NCBI RefSeq assembly: GCF_000165425.1 | Contig: NW_001799177.1 | Coordinates: 248,001-312,000, forward strand | Reading direction: 5' to 3' | Source of the DNA: Paramecium tetraurelia | Lineage: Eukaryota; Ciliophora; Oligohymenophorea; Peniculida; Parameciidae | DNA length: 64,000 nucleotides | Shown: in pieces, positions 60,367 to 64,000 of the stretch | Position numbering within the stretch: position 1 is the stretch's first letter | How the letters are laid out: the number at the start of each line of letters is the position of its first letter | Notes under the pieces: model-generated | Told to the model about the DNA's origin: nothing | Seen by the model: only the letters and a program-made list of their open reading frames with translations | Database searches by the model: none | Made by a program: the position numbers and the translations under genes

Positions 60367-63189
60367 TCATTAATTTTCTAATTTCTTTATAGTTGCTCTG
60401 GTTTTGACTTATCTCTCGAAATTGCTTAAACAAACTAAACAATTCCACCTTCCCTTAGGTATCTCTTTAAGTCCCAAACATTTCGCGTGAAATACTTTAG
60501 GACAGGTATCACAGCAAATAACCTTCCCTCCTTTTCCACATTCCTTGCATTAATCCTCCCACTTATTCTAAACCTTTCTTGACTATGATTTAGATTTTAT
60601 TCTCTATCTTAAGTTTTAAACCTTAATTTCTGGCTCTTTATCAGCTGCTAATTGGGCTTGTCTGTTGTTATGCACTTCGTCTACTTTAGTTTTTTCAGGT
60701 ATTTGAGTTACTACTTATTATGTATTTTTTCTATTTATGTAGTCTTATACTATTTAGCCAAGAACTTCTAAACATATCTTCAATTTGACCAGATTATAAT
60801 CTTATTTTAATTATTCTATTAAATTCAATCTCAATGTTTCATAATATGTGCCAAATAATTTCATTGGCAATCTTCTAACCTTCACCTTTCCCATTTCTAA
60901 TTATTCTAAGTATTAAATTGCAGTTTGTATAGGTTATTCAGCAGATGAATCATCTTCAATCACTTTCCTTTTTCTATTCAGTTGCTAATGTGATTCATCA
61001 TCCTTAATGAATTATGATATTTTCTCATCTCCATTGATTTCATCTTCAGGTTTTATTTCTAATTTTTCCTGTATCGTAGTATTATTAACAAAAAATTCTA
61101 TTGCCTTGCAAAAAGGAGCAAGATTCTATTCATCATAATTCTTGTCTAATTTTTTTTAATTTACATTCTAGAAACTATTTAAAAAGGAGTTTCTAATTTC
61201 ACTGCTACACCACCTTGAGCTCCTTTGATTTAGATATTCAGTCAACATATTTTCAATGTTTAAAAATTCCTATTACAACAAATCAATGTCTAAATTCTCT
61301 AAACTATTGATTTTCTACTCTTTAGTACTGCTGCTTTGATTTTATTCAATATCTAAATCATTATTTTTATCAGAAGTACTAACTTTCTATTCCTCTTCTT
61401 AATTCCCTATCAACAATTTAGCTCTTTATAATTCTAATATATTATTTCTTAGTGAATTTTCTCTGACTCCCTTTTAACAAAGTATTTCCATCAAAGCATT
61501 GATATCTGTAAGATCATAGAAACCCCATTAGGAAATATCATCATCTATTACAGAATGCCTCATACAGACAAAGATTTTGTCTGATTCCCAAAGGAAGAAA
61601 TAATATTAGCTATTCTTATTATCATATCCCAAGAAGACTGATGGATTCAAGACCAAAGATGTAATTGATATGATAGCCAATTCCTTTTATTATAAAATTA
61701 TTTATACCTTTTCTTATTATTTGTATCTTTATGTCAAAATTTTAATATCTTTTTCTATATTCTAAAATTATTATTTTAAGATTTGAGATTAATTATTAGC
61801 ATTTTCCATTTCTTTAGTTAACTGCTATGTTTCTGCACGACTTAGTCCATCTTATAATAATTTAGACTATAATGAAATTAAAATTATTTTACTTTCGCAA
61901 CCTAAAAATGACCATCCGATTCAGTAACTTCAGCATTTATTTCTATTTACTTGCTTCTCTACTCCTTGATTTAAATTCCCAACTAAGTTTAGATTTTATT
62001 ATTTGATAGTATATATTCAATTCTTTATTGATAGAGAAATTAGGTTTTCTTTAAAGATTCTAATCCATCAACCAAAACTATAACAAGTTTTGCCAATTTG
62101 TTAACATTTGAATAATCAACATAATCAATCAAATCATCTGGGAGATTTAAGACACCTTATTTAGAAATGTTTGTTGGTAATGATTTTATATCATCTCGAA
62201 GCAATTGATAGTACCTCTATCTATTGGTGTGCCACATGTATCCCATTAGTTGCCAATAAGGTATTTTCTTAACTAGATAAATATCATACATATTATTATT
62301 TTTGCATTTGTTCCATATCCAAATCCTCAATAATTTACTTCAAATAGAAATAGCAAAAAAATAAAATTAGCTCCTGAGGATTATGCTATAAAGTGAAATA
62401 GATTTCCGATCTTGACTTTTGACTATATAATGCCAGATTATCTCTAAAATGAATCAAAGTTCCAATATTATTCGATTATGATTAAGCTAAAATAAATACT
62501 ATTTAAATGTCTATACCTTCAATTTATTGTTCTTGAAGAATATCACTTATAATTTTGTTCATGTTATTGTAAGCATCCCAAATTTTGAGGACATCTTCAA
62601 ATATTTCTTAAGGAATTCCTGGGTCTACACGAAGGGCGGGCTTCTTTTTGGGCTCTATGTTGAATAATCCTTGGTAGGCTGTTAAATATTCATCCAAAAT
62701 AGGGAAGGATACTCTACCTTGTTATACGTAAGTAGGATAAAGCTATTAAAATTCAGTAAGCTTTTTGATTTTGTCTCCTTATGGTTGAACTGTTTTTTAA
62801 AAGAAATCTTGTATTTAATTGTACTGTTTCTTTTTTTCAGGTATTGAATCCTTTATTTTTCTCTACTCAATTCTCTCTAGGCAAGAAAAGCAGTGCCATT
62901 TAATTCCATCCTTAATTTGAGGCTCTTTGCTCTATGTGCGTATACATTCCTAATGGTACTTGAAATGACAACGAATGCAAATAATAGTAGGCGCAGTCAT
63001 TGTCAATGCTTTACATAGTCGACATATAGACTTATCACCAAACTACAGTTTTCCGTCAATAGACTTTTTGGGTTCTTACTTATAGTCGAGTTTCATTTGC
63101 TTAAGAACCTTCTTGCTTGTAGCTTGTTTTGAATCTTATGCGATTTCATTTTCATGATTTGTTTTTTGAGGTGGTTCTTAACTGCTCAT
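60367..63189 (-). CDS. PHD-DDT-PHD chromatin-associated protein, about 930 aa
   Basis: Start MSSQEPPQKTNHENEIAQDS at 63189. An N-terminal PHD-like zinc region (CRLCKALTMTAPTIICIRCH, KYHQECI, WHCFSC) is followed by a DDT domain with its usual strings: FPILDEYLTAYQGLFN, EIFEDVLKIWDAYNNM. A WHIM-like helical region comes next (LARLYQLLRDDIK-type pattern after a 22-base intron near 62290), then a long charged linker. The C-terminus is a canonical PHD finger: CKECGKGGKVICCDTC, KVFHAKCLGL, GRWNCLVC. DDT/PHD proteins such as ACF1, WSTF and yeast ITC1 pair with ISWI remodellers; that partnership here is inferred. One further intron is needed for frame. Confidence 0.85.
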
Positions 63190-63445
63190 TCTAGCCGAAG
63201 CCTGTGAATTATTTGAATTTATTTACTAGATTCAACGAAGCGCTATAAATAATTCCTATAAAGCTAATTAATTTTATATTATTTGCTGAAAGTAATTTAA
63301 GAATTCTCTAAAATTTTTGGCCACTTGTTGAACTCCTTTTAACTCTTAAGAATTTGAGGTTTCAACTTATTAAGTATCACCTAACCAGCATATGTATTTA
63401 AGTGGTTTTAAAATTATATATTTCTAGTACTATTTTTATTATAAA

Positions 63446-63975
63446 ATGCTGCGAAATTTAATGAAGATAGTTATGAGAAGTTCAATCTAAAGAAATTCAA
63501 AGGGAAACATGATATAAGTTGTTAAGGTATTCAATAAATTTGAAATAGAGAGTTCAAATAGTTGATTTTTGATACAAGACAACAATTCACTTAATTAAAT
63601 GGAGAATAATTAAGTTGCGTTGTAGATCTAATGAAGCAGGATTAATTAGTCGACGATGACAACACTGACTATTTATTGATAACAATTAAGAATGTTGAAG
63701 ATGAATAAACCAGATATTAACTTTTAGATAAGATAATTATGCCAACTTCAAACTTGGCAAAAGAATAAGTGAAAGAAATAGAATAGATCATTGAGAGTTG
63801 CTAATAACATGCCATGGGATTGTCAATTATGGGCAAGATGATTGCATTTTATAACTATTAGAACAGATAAATAATGAATAAATTTGTTAATGAATTTGGT
63901 GTAACTAAAACAAATGCAGAATAATTGGGTGCAGCCTCTATTGGTTTAGCATTGGGATAATATAAGGACAAGTGA
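63446..63975 (+). CDS. Probable mitochondrial hypothetical protein, 164 aa
   Basis: Start MLRNLMKIVMRSSIQRNSKG, a basic N-terminus with no acidic residues for 20 positions, typical of mitochondrial targeting. A 35-base GT...AG intron at about 63526 restores the frame into LIFDTRQQFTQLNGEQLSCV. The body is helical, ending QLGAASIGLALGQYKDK at TGA 63973-63975. With this intron the length is exactly 165 codons. I do not recognise the family. Confidence 0.6.
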
Positions 63976-64000
63976 TTATGGGAAGATATAGCCTCACATT

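Overview
The window is a stretch of ciliate somatic (macronuclear) DNA, most like Paramecium. It is very AT-rich. TAA and TAG occur in frame throughout conserved protein domains, where they read as glutamine, and TGA is the only stop. Genes are packed with short spacers, and introns are tiny (about 19-30 bases, GT...AG, often GTA...TAG). Because standard-code translation breaks these genes at every TAA/TAG, most are far longer than they first appear. All coordinates below come from hand translation with the ciliate code. Where exon sums were checked to be multiples of three, this is said.

Left part (1-24.1 kb): the 5' end of a CFAP58-like flagellar coiled-coil gene; an intronless unknown; a very large cysteine-rich membrane protein; an AGC kinase; a B-box coiled-coil protein; a secreted acidic protein; a lipid-anchor-type protein with PP1-docking motifs; a coiled-coil protein; a kinase fused to a probable propeller; mitochondrial ribosomal mL54; a CXC (LIN54/tesmin) protein; an ammonium transporter with an unexplained frame break; and a CaMK-group kinase.

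Middle (24.1-47.7 kb): a beta-rich unknown; a 1.9-kb gene-poor stretch; an A20/AN1 zinc-finger protein; tRNA-Pro(TGG); a second lipid-anchor/PP1-docking protein; a Tim44-like mitochondrial protein; a K+ channel with a cyclic-nucleotide fold and a CCHC zinc knuckle; a C9orf85-family protein in a head-to-head pair with a small coiled-coil gene; two tandem SLC49-like transporters; TRM6; a p24 cargo receptor; an NLI/SCP-type phosphatase; a glutamine-rich pseudokinase; and a short BAH-PHD reader.

Right part (47.7-64 kb): a large helical-repeat gene whose start codon overlaps the stop codon of its upstream neighbour; a giant glutamine-rich coiled-coil gene interrupted by a 45-N gap with duplicated flanks; a cyclic-nucleotide-binding protein; a Mei2-like RRM protein; a PHD-DDT-PHD chromatin protein; and a probable mitochondrial protein.

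The genes do not form one pathway. Recurring themes are signalling (kinases, two candidate PP1 regulators, two cyclic-nucleotide-fold proteins), chromatin readers, mitochondrial translation and cilia/coiled-coil structure. The most novel-looking observation is the pair of unlinked, single-exon proteins that each combine an MGxxxC-type N-terminus with a SILK motif followed by an RVxF motif near the C-terminus.
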